From Phycomyces blakesleeanus NRRL 1555(-) (lineage: Eukaryota > Mucoromycota > Mucoromycetes > Mucorales > Phycomycetaceae), in the NCBI RefSeq assembly GCF_001638985.1, contig NW_017265147.1:1023545-1087544 (forward strand): DNA of 64,000 bases, in the 5' to 3' direction. Below are positions 54,667 to 64,000 of this stretch, piece by piece. The stretch's first letter is position 1, and each line of letters begins with the position of its first letter. A program made the translations under genes and the position numbers. Under the pieces are notes generated by a model. That model saw only the letters and a list, made by a program, of their open reading frames with translations. It was not told the DNA's origin and searched no databases.

Positions 54667-56967
54667 TAATTATAGTCTATTATTTGACAAGATCCTTATT
54701 CTTATTGTTTTGCTCTCCTTCCTCTTTAGCATTGGAAACCATCCCAAAATTAGGAAGACGAAAAATCCTAGTTAATGGAAAACCGTGTGGTATGTTCAGC
54801 AATATATATATTATTCTTATTTTAATTTAATTTAATTTAACAAAACTTCTAATTTAATCATTTCCATTAACCCCACCCCACCCCCTCCTTCAAGGTCGCA
54901 ATGAACTAATCTCAGACTTCATTTTCCGCAAGACCTCAAAGATTCGAACCCGTAAACAGGTCTCATCACACATCCAAGTCCTCAAAAATACGCGTAAAAG
55001 TGACCCTCATTGTAAGTCTTGTAGTTAATACACCAAAAGAATACATTATTAAATAAATAAAAAAAAATGCTATCTTATGCCATGTTTATCACAGTCATGC
55101 GTCTCTTGACAGATTCAACAGACACTAAACCAAACGAAAATTATCTTCAAAAGAAACCAACCGGGCTTCATCCAAACGCGTTCCTAAAGAATGCTATCAA
55201 CAGCCAGCTGGGTGTATCACACGGCAACTCAACCGTTATCTTCCAACCCTCCGAGTCTTCCTCTTCAGACGAATCTTCAATTGGCTCTTCACCTTCACCT
55301 GCAGACTATGTATTCGACCTTATGTATGGCGTCGACCCTAACATGTCTCAGAACCCACTTTCTATGCTGGACATCAAAGATATTTATAGCCCACTCCAAC
55401 AACAGAGCTTGTTTGGAATGGTAGACCCACTCACCACTCAACAATTAATCATTCAACAAAATCATCACAATAATCACAATAATCATAATAGTCATAATAG
55501 TCATAATAATCATAATAATCATAATAGTCATAATAGTCATAATAGTCACAATAATCACCATCACCAACAGCAGCAGCAGCAACAGCAAATACAGCAACAG
55601 CAGGACATTTCAACCGGAAACAATCCTTTCTTTGGAACAGTAGCAGCCAACTTTGGGATTAATGCATTCCCCTCATCTTCTTGCCTCGCTACAAATACCC
55701 CTTACCCCTTTACTGGTTCAGGTGTAGAAGCCATGTCTGTGGACAACATGAGCTCCTCGTGCCTCTTTGACTTTACTAAACCTCCATCTCGCTCAAAGAA
55801 AAATTCTAATCAAAATTCTAATCCAAAACAGCAACCTATCGCCGAATCATCCATTTCAACCTTAACATCTTCCTCTTCTTCTTCCTCCGCATCCTCTTCA
55901 TCCGCATCCGCATCCGCATCTTCGTCCTCTTCTTCTTCATCGGCATCTTCATCGTGTGCACACACCAATCCAAATCAAAAGACAGATAAAAATATTATCA
56001 CAGATCAAGACAAAGAAAATGATCATCTTGAGTTTGCTCTGTGGCCAAATTACCTTTGTCTCTACCTGGAATATGCTTTACCTTACGACACCTCCATGAC
56101 CGTATCTCACAACCTTGCCCAATTACCTCATTGTTATCCAAACTGTCTATCAACAGTAGATGCCAGGTCGATCTCACGCGAAAAATGTCCTTTGATTGGA
56201 GCCCTGACACAAAGTCACCACAGCCAAAACAGCAACAACAACAACAACAAGAACAGCGACAGCAGCAACAGTAGCCAACAGTCGTCCACAAGCGTTGTAC
56301 TTCTGGCCAAACTGAAACTCGATCTCAACCTCAACATCTCAGACTTTGTGTTCAACAATACCTTCTTTTTCGAAACCCGTGACAGACGCACAATTGAATG
56401 CACGACAACCATCTACTCGTTTGGAAACGTGGTGTTGGAGTCTAAAGAAATCCAACAGGCACTCTGGCTCAACGAAGGAAAATACATGTACAGCTTTGTT
56501 TTTGTCAACCAGTTCTTTGATGCCTTCATGAAAGGAATTCGGTCTCTCCAGTCCTGGGAAGAAGTCGATATTGCGATTCACAATCTATGCATTGTACAGG
56601 TACGACTCCCTATTCAATCTGTTATTTATTTATTTATTTGTCTGTTTGTTTGTTTGTTTGTTTGTTTGTTTTTGTTTTTGTTTGGATATTGAACTCTTTT
56701 GTATAGGTATTTGAGGACATGGAAACCAAATACAACAGTACGGCTCCTGGTACGATGGATCCTTCCCTTGTCGAGACCAACATCTCCCCAGAAAGCTGTG
56801 TCGGATCTTCATCCAGAGGCCGCCCTTCCTTACTTTCAATGGTCTATGAATTCGAACGGGGTCATGGTACGATCGACATGTGTGCAGTTGGAGATGCGGC
56901 TACAAACGAAAAATTTGGTATCGGTAGAGGACTTGATGTCTTGATAGATACAAAGCCAGAAGCGTAA
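54229..56967 (+). CDS. TEA/ATTS-domain transcription factor with TEAD-like C-terminal domain
   Basis: Six exons: 54229-54453, 54582-54621, 54730-54789, 54895-55011, 55095-56599, 56707-56967, for 735 aa. The TEA DNA-binding domain (about residues 76-150) reads [20 protein letters not shown], then [20 protein letters not shown] and [19 protein letters not shown], the recognition-helix signature of AbaA, Tec1 and TEAD. A long disordered middle follows, with His-Asn-Ser repeats (about 267-304), poly-Gln and poly-Ser. Residues about 456-735 form an ordered block resembling the TEAD partner-binding domain: [13 protein letters not shown], then [40 protein letters not shown] and a last strand [13 protein letters not shown]. 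In ascomycetes such factors drive filamentation or conidiation; here developmental control is inferred. The start is the ATG at 54229, in frame with the TEA domain. Confidence 0.9.
55452..55563 (+). repeat. CATAAT-type repeat encoding His-Asn-Ser repeats
   Basis: Imperfect 9-12 bp units of CAT AAT and AGT codons give repeated NHN and SHN triplets within the TEA factor. Codons vary little, so expansion is probably recent. Confidence 0.88.
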
Positions 56968-57636
56968 ATAAAAGGAGACAAGGAAGCAAACATACACACG
57001 TACATATACACACACACACACACACAAATACATACAAATATCAATGATAATGATAATGAAAATGAAAATGAAAATGAAAATGACAATGACAATGACAATA
57101 GCGACGACAACTATACAACAACAGCAACAACAACAGCAACAATAACCAAAACAAATATACATAAAACTTCCAGCCTTACCCTTCGTCCCCTCCATCCCCA
57201 CCCCTGGTCTCAAGAAGGAGGGGGGTAAAATCATCATATACCAACAAGTTATTTAGTATAATCATTCCTTACCATAGATTTCTTATTTCCATGATCTATG
57301 ATACGCCATCACTCGTACATAATGCACATTCTTTCCCTTCGTTTATTTTATTTTATTTTATTTTATTTTATTTTATTTTATTCTTTCTTGTTTATTTCCA
57401 TACGAACATATTGCACAGTCAATTACACACACTTTACACACCACAAACCACAAACCACACACTTCATACTTTACACTTTACACTTTACACTTTACACTTT
57501 ACACTTTACACTTCACACTACATACTTCACACTACACACTTCACACACATGAACTCTTTTTTATATTTTTTTTTCAAGAAAAAAAAACACAATTTGATCT
57601 ATGCCAACATGAAGTATGGTTGTAACTTATGAGACC

Positions 57637-57675
<39 letters not shown>

Positions 57676-57880
57676 TAACAAGAAAGGATATATATATATA
57701 TAAAATTCACATTCATTATATTTTGGATTCTAAATTGATATATTGATTGAATGGTTGATTGATTGGTTGGTCAATTGATAGGTAAATAGGTAGGTAAATA
57801 GGTATATAAAGTAAAAAAAAAAAAAAAAGAAGAAGAAGAAAGACATAATATTTACATTAGTAAAGGCCATAACATACGCC
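56968..57880. other. Intergenic between convergent genes (TEA and FYVE)
   Basis: 913 bases of repeats: CA run, AATGAA/AATGAC array (about 57041-57100), TTTTA array (about 57344-57382), TTTACAC array (about 57466-57515) and TA runs. No gene seen. Confidence 0.75.
57466..57515. repeat. ACTTTAC heptamer array
   Basis: About seven copies of a 7-bp unit, decaying on both sides into TACTTCACAC-like variants. Intergenic. Confidence 0.85.
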
Positions 57881-59623
57881 TTACTTTGTGCGAATGATAA
57901 GACTATAGAAACAAGCATCGCACACACGGCTCCATTCGACACAAGGAGAGTCGTATGAGAAAAGTGGAAGTTGGTTAGCACTGTGTCGCTGGCACACAAT
58001 CATGCCACATTTACGGCAGTGGTGTTTCCGCTGAAAGAACGAAAACTGGGTATTACACTGGACTTTTAGTGAGCCAGACTGAAACTGACATTGGTCTGTG
58101 GTGGTATCGGGGGTCCACTGTTTCCGTGGTAAGAGGACAAAGCGTTCTTTACGGTCTTTGGCTGAAATGTGAAGCATATAATGGTGCCGGCGAAGTTTTG
58201 TGTGTTGTATTGTTGGGGACACATGGGTAACCTAAATAATAGTAAGAAGAACAAGAAGTATATTAGCAAAACAGATACACAGATATAGTTCTTGTTTTAT
58301 ATATTCACATTCATATTCATATTCACTTTTATATATAAAAGGGTATAAATTAAGATTAAAACTTGCCTTGGTGGGCATCTTTTCGGTATCCTCGACAACC
58401 CCAGAGCCTGCTATCATCATTTCAATACCACGCAAACGGCCTTCAAACGTGTGGATCACATGGCCTGTTCCCACTCCCCCACCCACACACATCCCGACAT
58501 CCCATCGCATCTTGTGAATCATGTCGTTTTTTTCTTCCAGGTGGAGTAGGTCGGCAATCGTCTTCCTAAAGTCCCAGCGGGTCATCTCGTCGTCTTCGTC
58601 CGGACTCTCATCTTCGTCTTGGTTCTGGAGGTTGATTTGCATGTCTAGGTCAGCCATCAATTCGGCAAGACTTTCTATCATGTGGAGCTGCTGTTTGGCC
58701 ACCTCTTCACATTCCGTAATACGATCCGCATAGGCCTTTTCCCGCTTCTCAAACTGCTCCTCCACTGTGTCATTGATGGCCATCAGCTCTCGTACACGTC
58801 CTTCGGCATTCAGTAATTCGGTCGAAAAGGTTTCTAGTTCTTCCGACTGAGTGATACAAGACGTCAGCAATTCGAGAAAACGTGTCCGCCACTCGACTGC
58901 TAACAGGTCTGTGTCGTGGGACGCGGAGGACGCTATGGAGGCCGTTTCGGATAGTTCGTCGAGGCGAGAATTGATGAGTGTGTTGGTAGTTAGGAATAGA
59001 GAGGTCAGACTTGGACTGGCGGGTATACTGTGTGGACTGCTTTCCTTTGGCTGATGGTAATGCAGCCATGGTGCATATACGTCTCCTTCTAAGGGAGGTC
59101 TTTGGGTATCGATGGTTACGGAGCCCTGTGAGCGGATCCGGCGGTGGTATCCACAATCGGCTAAAGCGGCAGATCCGTGAGACGTCTCGTCTGAATAAGA
59201 TACAAAACGACTGGATGCTGAGCTCAGACGGCGGACCTGTTCAAACGGATCGTCCTGCGTGCGCCGTTCAGCAGTCTCGGTGTCAAAGATCTCCTTGACA
59301 TGAAAGGCCTGCATGTTCCGTGTGATTCCTGTAATTGTCGCCCGTAGGACCTCGAACGCATCGATGCGTGGATCCCAAAGGGTGTGTGCGGCAGAATACA
59401 TTGAATCTTGTTGATTGGTCTCTTGGCGGGTCATCATCATCAATGGAGTTTGTTTTCCTCTTCGGTCAATTGCATGAGATGATCTGGTCAGGCGAGGGAC
59501 GATGGCGATAGCAGAAGAACGTCTTCTGGCCATCACTTCGCCCACACTCTCTCGTCGCTTCTTTGACTCGAGAGCATGTAGAAAACGACTGTTCTCAAGT
59601 GAAGCGGGGTCTGAAGAAGGCAT
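57881..59623 (-). CDS. FYVE zinc-finger protein with central coiled coil
   Basis: Two exons on the minus strand, 58367-59623 and 57881-58231, for 535 aa. The N-terminal half is Ser/Arg-rich and disordered. About residues 255-340 are predicted coiled coil (ELETFSTELLNAEGRVRELM, EEQFEKREKAYADRITECEE). The C-terminal FYVE finger has WTPD (458-461), RKHHCRKCG (487-495) and RVCDAC (521-526), the motifs for PtdIns3P binding. Its zinc pairs would be C467/C478, C491/C494, C499/H502 and C523/C526; the first pair has 10 residues between cysteines where FYVE fingers normally have two. It likely sits on endosomes as a tether or effector. The intron has a GC donor (AAG|GCAAGT), and only that splice joins the coiled coil to the finger in frame. 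The start used is the first in-frame ATG, 59623. Partner and precise role unknown. Confidence 0.87.
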
Positions 59624-60452
59624 GGCATATGGAATCAAAGGGGTTCAGGTTGAGGCCATATCTTTGTTAAAAAAAAAAAAAAAAAAAAGGGCATAGATAG
59701 GTCGCGTGACGACAAGGTGTTATGTCCCGCACACAACAAAAAAAAACAAAAAACAAAAAACAAAACAAGGGAAAACTGAAGCTTTGTACAAGGAATGACG
59801 CGCTGGTTTCCAGATTTTTCCAAACAGGATCAGCAGCTTACTTTTGTTTTATCAGATTTTACATATAAAACTTTATATCTGTTCAATTTCAATTTTGTTC
59901 CTTTTGTTCCTTTTTGTTTCATCCCCCGAGAAAGTCTCAAATATTATTTATTAACAAGAATGGGGCCCAATTCTATTGATCCTACAACATTGAACTTTCG
60001 AATGGGCGGGCTGAGGGATGGGTCTGTGCGCAAAATTCCGCCTTTTCATTATTGTTTTAATAATACTAATAATAATAATATATATCTGTATTATTTCCTT
60101 TCTTATCTTGGGCCAAATTTGCTTTTTTTTTCGCATTCTCTTTATCAGTATCATTATATATATATTTGTTGTTATGTATTTGATTTCTGTTAATGAGAAA
60201 TCCACACAGAGAAAAGGATTATATATATATATATGTGTGTGTGACAGGCTTGTCTCACAATGGCAGAGCAAGAATTTTAATTTGTTTACGGTCTCCAGCA
60301 TCTCTGAATCACCAAAATAAGTAATATGAAAGCTAAAATAAACAAGTCAGTCAGTCAATCAATCAAGGAAGAAACGACGCAGTACAAGACGTCAAATGAA
60401 TAATCACATACATTATATATATAATATTCAATAAAGTATTGAAAGTTGGATT
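59624..60452. other. Intergenic between FYVE gene and microprotein candidate
   Basis: 829 bases. A poly-A run lies at about 59668-59687. A plus-strand ORF around 59960-60056 (MGPNSIDPTTLNFRMGGLRD) has plausible codons but no splice partner or family match, so it is not called. The remainder is AT-rich. Confidence 0.6.
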
Positions 60453-60660
60453 TTAGATATCCGGTAAAGTTTCGTCATTTTCATACATATTTATGGGCTG
60501 GATGATTCGGTACAAAGCTGTTTTAAGAAATATCCAAACCAAACTACACCAAAAAAAGAAAACCGGATTGTTTAAGATTCTTACAACAAGCTTGTGATAT
60601 TGATATTAAGATTTATATTAATATACATTTTATTTCTTACCGTGCATCTATTGGTGACAT
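60453..60660 (-). CDS. Candidate two-exon microprotein (36 aa)
   Basis: Read on the minus strand: exon 60641-60660 (ATG TCA CCA ATA GAT GCA CG), a 97-nt intron with GTAAGA donor and GTGTAG acceptor, and exon 60453-60543 ending in TAA. The joined product starts MSPIDARLVWIFLKTALYRI, continues through IQPINMYENDETLPDI, and stops. It has a short hydrophobic helix with basic flanks followed by an acidic tail, the look of a small membrane or mitochondrial subunit. The codon split (CG|T) is respected and both splice sites match those of neighbouring genes. I do not recognise the family. It would be transcribed divergently from WDR68, with 549 bases between start codons. Chance is possible at this length. 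Confidence 0.45.
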
Positions 60661-61209
60661 CCTAATCAAACACACAAGTAAAAGATAGACCTAGTTCTGA
60701 TCAGTTGTTGACATCATTATGCTATAGCTATAAAGGTCAAAAGCCCGGAATCGATCTCTGCACTTTATGAATAAAGCAAAACACACAAACTATACCATAA
60801 TCTTTACCAAAAAAGAAAAGAAACTTGCTTAACATTTGCTTTCATAAATGTCACAAACAAACCCTCAGTCCGTTCCTGAATTCTCCTCCTCTTCTTCTTC
60901 TTCTTCTTCTTCTTCTTTTGATATCTCTGCTGCTTCTGCTTCTACTGCTGCTGTGTGTGTATGTGTGTGTGTGGGTGGGTGGGTGGGTGTGTGAAAGCCA
61001 TTAGAGCTTTAACACACAAACAGACACATAATTCCCCAAAAGGAAATGTATGATATGTAAAAAGGGCCAAACGCATTGATGCAGCTGTTTTTGTTCCTCC
61101 TTATGTTGTGCTTTGAGTCCTTTTTTCCCTTATTTTTCTGTTCTTGTTTTTGGTTTATTTCTTATTCTTTTAATCTTTTACATTTTTCATAATCAACAAT
61201 TCACATCCA
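60661..61209. other. Intergenic, upstream of WDR68
   Basis: 549 bases with a TTC array at about 60892-60919 and a TGTG/GGGT repeat at about 60953-60993. It may serve as a divergent promoter region; no specific site is claimed. Confidence 0.6.
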
Positions 61210-63006
61210 ATGACCATTCCAGACTTCCAACCTAATCGTTCTTCTGCAAATTCCACTATAGACAACTCTGTTGAAAACAGATCTCAAAAAAAGATCTATC
61301 GTCATGATGCTCCTTGGCCAATCTATGCACTCGATTGGAGTAATGTACCAACTGAACAAGAAGCATTTCGATTAGCAATGGGCAGTTTTGTTGAAGACAG
61401 CACCAATAAAGTATTATTACTATTATTTGTTTGTAATATACCTGTATTATCATATCTGAATCGTTTACACAAATTTCCTTAGCTACAAATAATTGGTAGG
61501 ACTGATAAAGTAACATACGACTATGATAAGTTTCGACAGGATTATGGTGAAAAAGACTTTATACCCCTGGCAGAAGCTGACTCACGCTATCCAGTTACTA
61601 AAGTACTCTGGGAGCCATGGAAGGTATTGAGCTCAAAGGCACAAATATTCAACACCAAAAACATGAAAATATATTTATATAAACTGATAACCAAAAGAAT
61701 AATTCAAGGATAACAAAGGGCGACAATCAGATCATATAATGTCTTCTTCAGACAATCTCAGGCTGTGGGAGTTGACCGAAAATATTCTCTACAATCAAAA
61801 TACGAGCAGTACTATTGGGTCTAGACGAAACCGCCCAGAATCACAAATGAAGCTTGAGCGACGCATGACGTTTGTAAATGTAAGCCAAATACAATGTATC
61901 TCCCTAAACATACATATACGTATACATATACATCTACATATACATACATACATGCATGCATGTATGTATGTATCCATGTATATATATATATTATCTTAAA
62001 AAAAAATAATGTTAACCGAGTGTAACAAAAGCAGAGTGAATTTAGTGCACCAATCACTTCTTTTGACTGGAATGAATTGGACCCTAACATTATTGTCACC
62101 TCCAGTATTGACACTACATGTACCGTGTGGAACGTAGAAACCTGCCAGGCAAAAACCCAACTTATTGCTCATGACAGAGATGTATATGACGTTGCGTTTA
62201 TGCATGGTTCAGCAGATGTATTTGCTAGTGTAGGTGCAGATGGATCTGTACGACTATTTGACATGCGGTGAGTCAGTATACATATTTTATACCCTAATTA
62301 ATTTCATTAATTTATTTATTAATTAATTAATTGTTTTTTTTTGTGGTGCATAGAGCATTAAATCATTCAACAATTATCTATGAAGCACCTCTTGTACCGT
62401 CCAGTCCATCCAAAAACAACTTTGTGTCGGCGATCAGTGATGGGTCACAGCCTTTGCTTAGGATCCAATTCAATCGAATTAATTCAAACCTTTTGGCCAC
62501 ATTTCACATGGACTCAAATGATGTTCAGATCCTGGACATCCGTTATCCAACCGTACCTATTGCCGAACTCACTCGCAGGCACAAAAGAAGTGTCAATTGT
62601 TTTGGGTGGGCACCACACGACGCAAAACACATTTGTACAGGAGGTATTTGGAAGCAAACAAGCAAAACAATCAAGTTCAGTCTGAATAAAGAAAGACGGA
62701 AAGAAAGAGGACGAAAAGTCTAGTTAGCTATCTAGTTTCTTTCTTTTTTTTTGGAGAGAGCTGAGCTTTGTTTTCTATACTGTTGTAGGTGATGATTCAC
62801 AAGTATTGGTATGGGATACTCGATCTACTATCAAAACACCAATTGGCGAAAATAGTAGTATGGAAAGACCCATTCCACATATAATCCAGGACCCTGTTTT
62901 GGCATACACCGCAGAGTCGGCAGTTCATTCCCTGAGTTGGAGTCAAAGTATGCCAGCCTGGATTGCGGTTGGATTTGGCCGTACCATTCAGGCTCTTTTG
63001 GTATAA
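61210..63006 (+). CDS. WDR68/DCAF7 (HAN11/TTG1-type) WD40 protein
   Basis: Six exons: 61210-61410, 61483-61623, 61709-61879, 62032-62267, 62354-62643, 62789-63006, for 418 aa. The order of motifs matches animal DCAF7 and plant TTG1: [107 protein letters not shown], and the tail [20 protein letters not shown]. It would fold as a seven-bladed propeller acting as a scaffold; in animals it binds DYRK1A/HIPK2 kinases and a CUL4-DDB1 ligase. Relative to DCAF7 there is an Asn/Ser-rich insert before MKLERRMTF (about 117-160) and a longer N-terminus. All splice joins keep frame, and the total length is close to the family norm (about 340) plus these inserts. Confidence 0.93.
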
Positions 63007-64000
63007 ACACCACATTTGATTGCGACTGTTGTCATGGGCAGCTCTACCAATAAGCACATACGCCGATTTATTTGTGTACATAAGCAAATACATAAATACA
63101 TAATATAAAAAGTGGATAAGATAGACCAATAAATAAATATATAAATAAATAAAGATTCGATCCCTTAAAACAAGAGGTTGTTCAAAAGTACAAAGGGTTG
63201 GAATTCATACATGCACTGAACGGACTTTTTGCAATTAAGTAATAAATATTGGCAGGTCACAGCTACTGTAAATGGATATATTTTATAGAGCTTTAGTAAA
63301 CACACAAAGCACTATAAAGAGAAAAGGCTGTATATTTGCTTAACTCTGAAAACTAAAAAGAAAAAGAAAAAGAAAGAAAGAAGCACCCACCTGCATTCAT
63401 TACTTCCATGTACAGTCAAATATTCAGGGATAATTGCAATATTGATCACAAAGACTTTAATTTGAAGGCTTCTATTATCTCGGTGAGGAAAAGCTTGTAT
63501 TTAGTCAAACCAACAATATTTTAGGCTTGTGAGTGCAGTCAATTAAGAATTATTAGCTGTTGCTCTAGAAATAACAGTTATTGTACTCTGATGTTGCTTT
63601 TGATGTATCTATCCATTTTGTGCAGTTCAGAATAGTCTTTAAACAAATACTCATGCTCAGAAATTGTATTCTTTTTTTTTTGTTGGGTAGCTCTATTAAA
63701 AATATATTCGACCACTTGAGCATACATTTTTATTTCATGTTTTTTGCTTAATTGACTTGATAATTCACTGCCACTAAAATACTTTTTTCGTATACAAAAC
63801 AAACAAAATAATGTTTTCATCTTGTATACTTGGGTACCCACAAACATAATACATTCGGATATTACACAATACTTATAACAGCAACATTAGAAAATACTCA
63901 AACGTGTGGTGTTTGTAAACTTGCTCATCAACAATAAGAGGCTTCAATTCAGCCACACTCCAGTTCATATAAATTTATTTGCGTCCAGATGTTTGTTAAG
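63007..64000. other. Intergenic to the window edge
   Basis: 994 bases. A minus-strand ORF of 89 codons (63578-63847) contains ELSSQLSKKHEIKMYAQVVE and a charged tail, but it has no recognised domain or splice context, so it is left as an unassigned ORF, possibly an exon or element fragment. The rest is AT-rich. Confidence 0.55.

Noticed and set aside
55452..55563. Regular short repeats resembling a CRISPR-like array
   Set aside because: Units of 9-12 bp without unique spacers, inside a coding region of a eukaryotic gene.
57291..57632. His/Thr/Leu-rich ORFs
   Set aside because: Translations of the TTTTA and TTTACAC arrays in several frames.
59795..60193. 132-codon ORF including MGPNSIDPTTLNFRMGGLRD
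   Set aside because: Only a short middle part looks protein-like, both ends are low complexity, and no splice partner or family match was found.
63578..63847. 89-codon minus-strand ORF near the right edge
   Set aside because: Sensible composition but no domain or neighbouring exon; kept only as a note in the intergenic entry.

Overview
The window looks like nuclear DNA of an intron-rich, AT-rich fungus, most likely an early-diverging lineage such as Mucoromycota. The grounds are 72 inferred introns (mostly 50-300 nt, GT-AG), AT-rich low-complexity intergenic DNA, fungal Zn2Cys6 and TEA/Tec1-type transcription factors, and animal-like genes (SMCR8-type, TBC1D12/14-type, WDR68-type) that yeasts lack or keep only in divergent form. 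I cannot name a species. No ribosomal, tRNA, CRISPR or bacterial feature was recognised. Exon structures were assembled by hand from splice consensus, frame continuity and remembered family motifs. All but the edge gene give exactly divisible coding lengths.

Layout. 1-1.4 kb: 3' part of a ZIP zinc transporter (+). 2.2-5.6 kb: Nim1/Gin4-type kinase with C-terminal KA1-like domain (+). 7.9-11.9 kb: SMCR8-like protein (-). 12.4-13.2 kb: Yop1/REEP membrane-shaping protein (-). 13.7-17.4 kb: TBC RabGAP-like protein (-). 18.5-22 kb: a patch of decayed DNA with an unknown multi-frameshift pseudogene and a broken DDE transposase. 23.9-29.7 kb: DYRK kinase with a huge N-terminus (+). 30.4-31.8 kb: Tc1/mariner element with one nonsense mutation. 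32.6-34.6 kb: bestrophin-like anion channel (+). 36.4-38.1 kb: double Zn2Cys6 regulator (+). 38.55-40.24 kb: a second Tc1/IS630-type element with long TIRs. 42.8-44.4 kb: RAD51 (+). 44.5-45.8 kb: Vti1 SNARE (-). 46.3-52.2 kb: CLASP (+). 54.2-57.0 kb: TEA-domain factor (+). 57.9-59.6 kb: FYVE protein (-). 60.45-60.66 kb: candidate 36-aa microprotein (-). 61.2-63.0 kb: WDR68/DCAF7 (+).

There is no operon logic, but several genes share cell biology. The SMCR8-like, TBC, FYVE, Vti1 and Yop1 genes all act on endomembranes. The Nim1-type kinase, DYRK kinase and CLASP act on polarity, the cortex or microtubules. WDR68 is a known DYRK partner in animals.

The points most worth a second look are: a fungal SMCR8; a TBC domain whose glutamine finger is replaced by Arg; a DYRK N-terminus with about 20 Arg-Arg-x-Ser type sites; a TEA factor that keeps a TEAD-like C-terminal domain; a RAD51 with the conserved L2 Gln changed to His; tandem Zn2Cys6 clusters; a 13-nt microexon; three GC-AG introns; and three transposase genes inactivated by base changes that look like G:C to A:T transitions.
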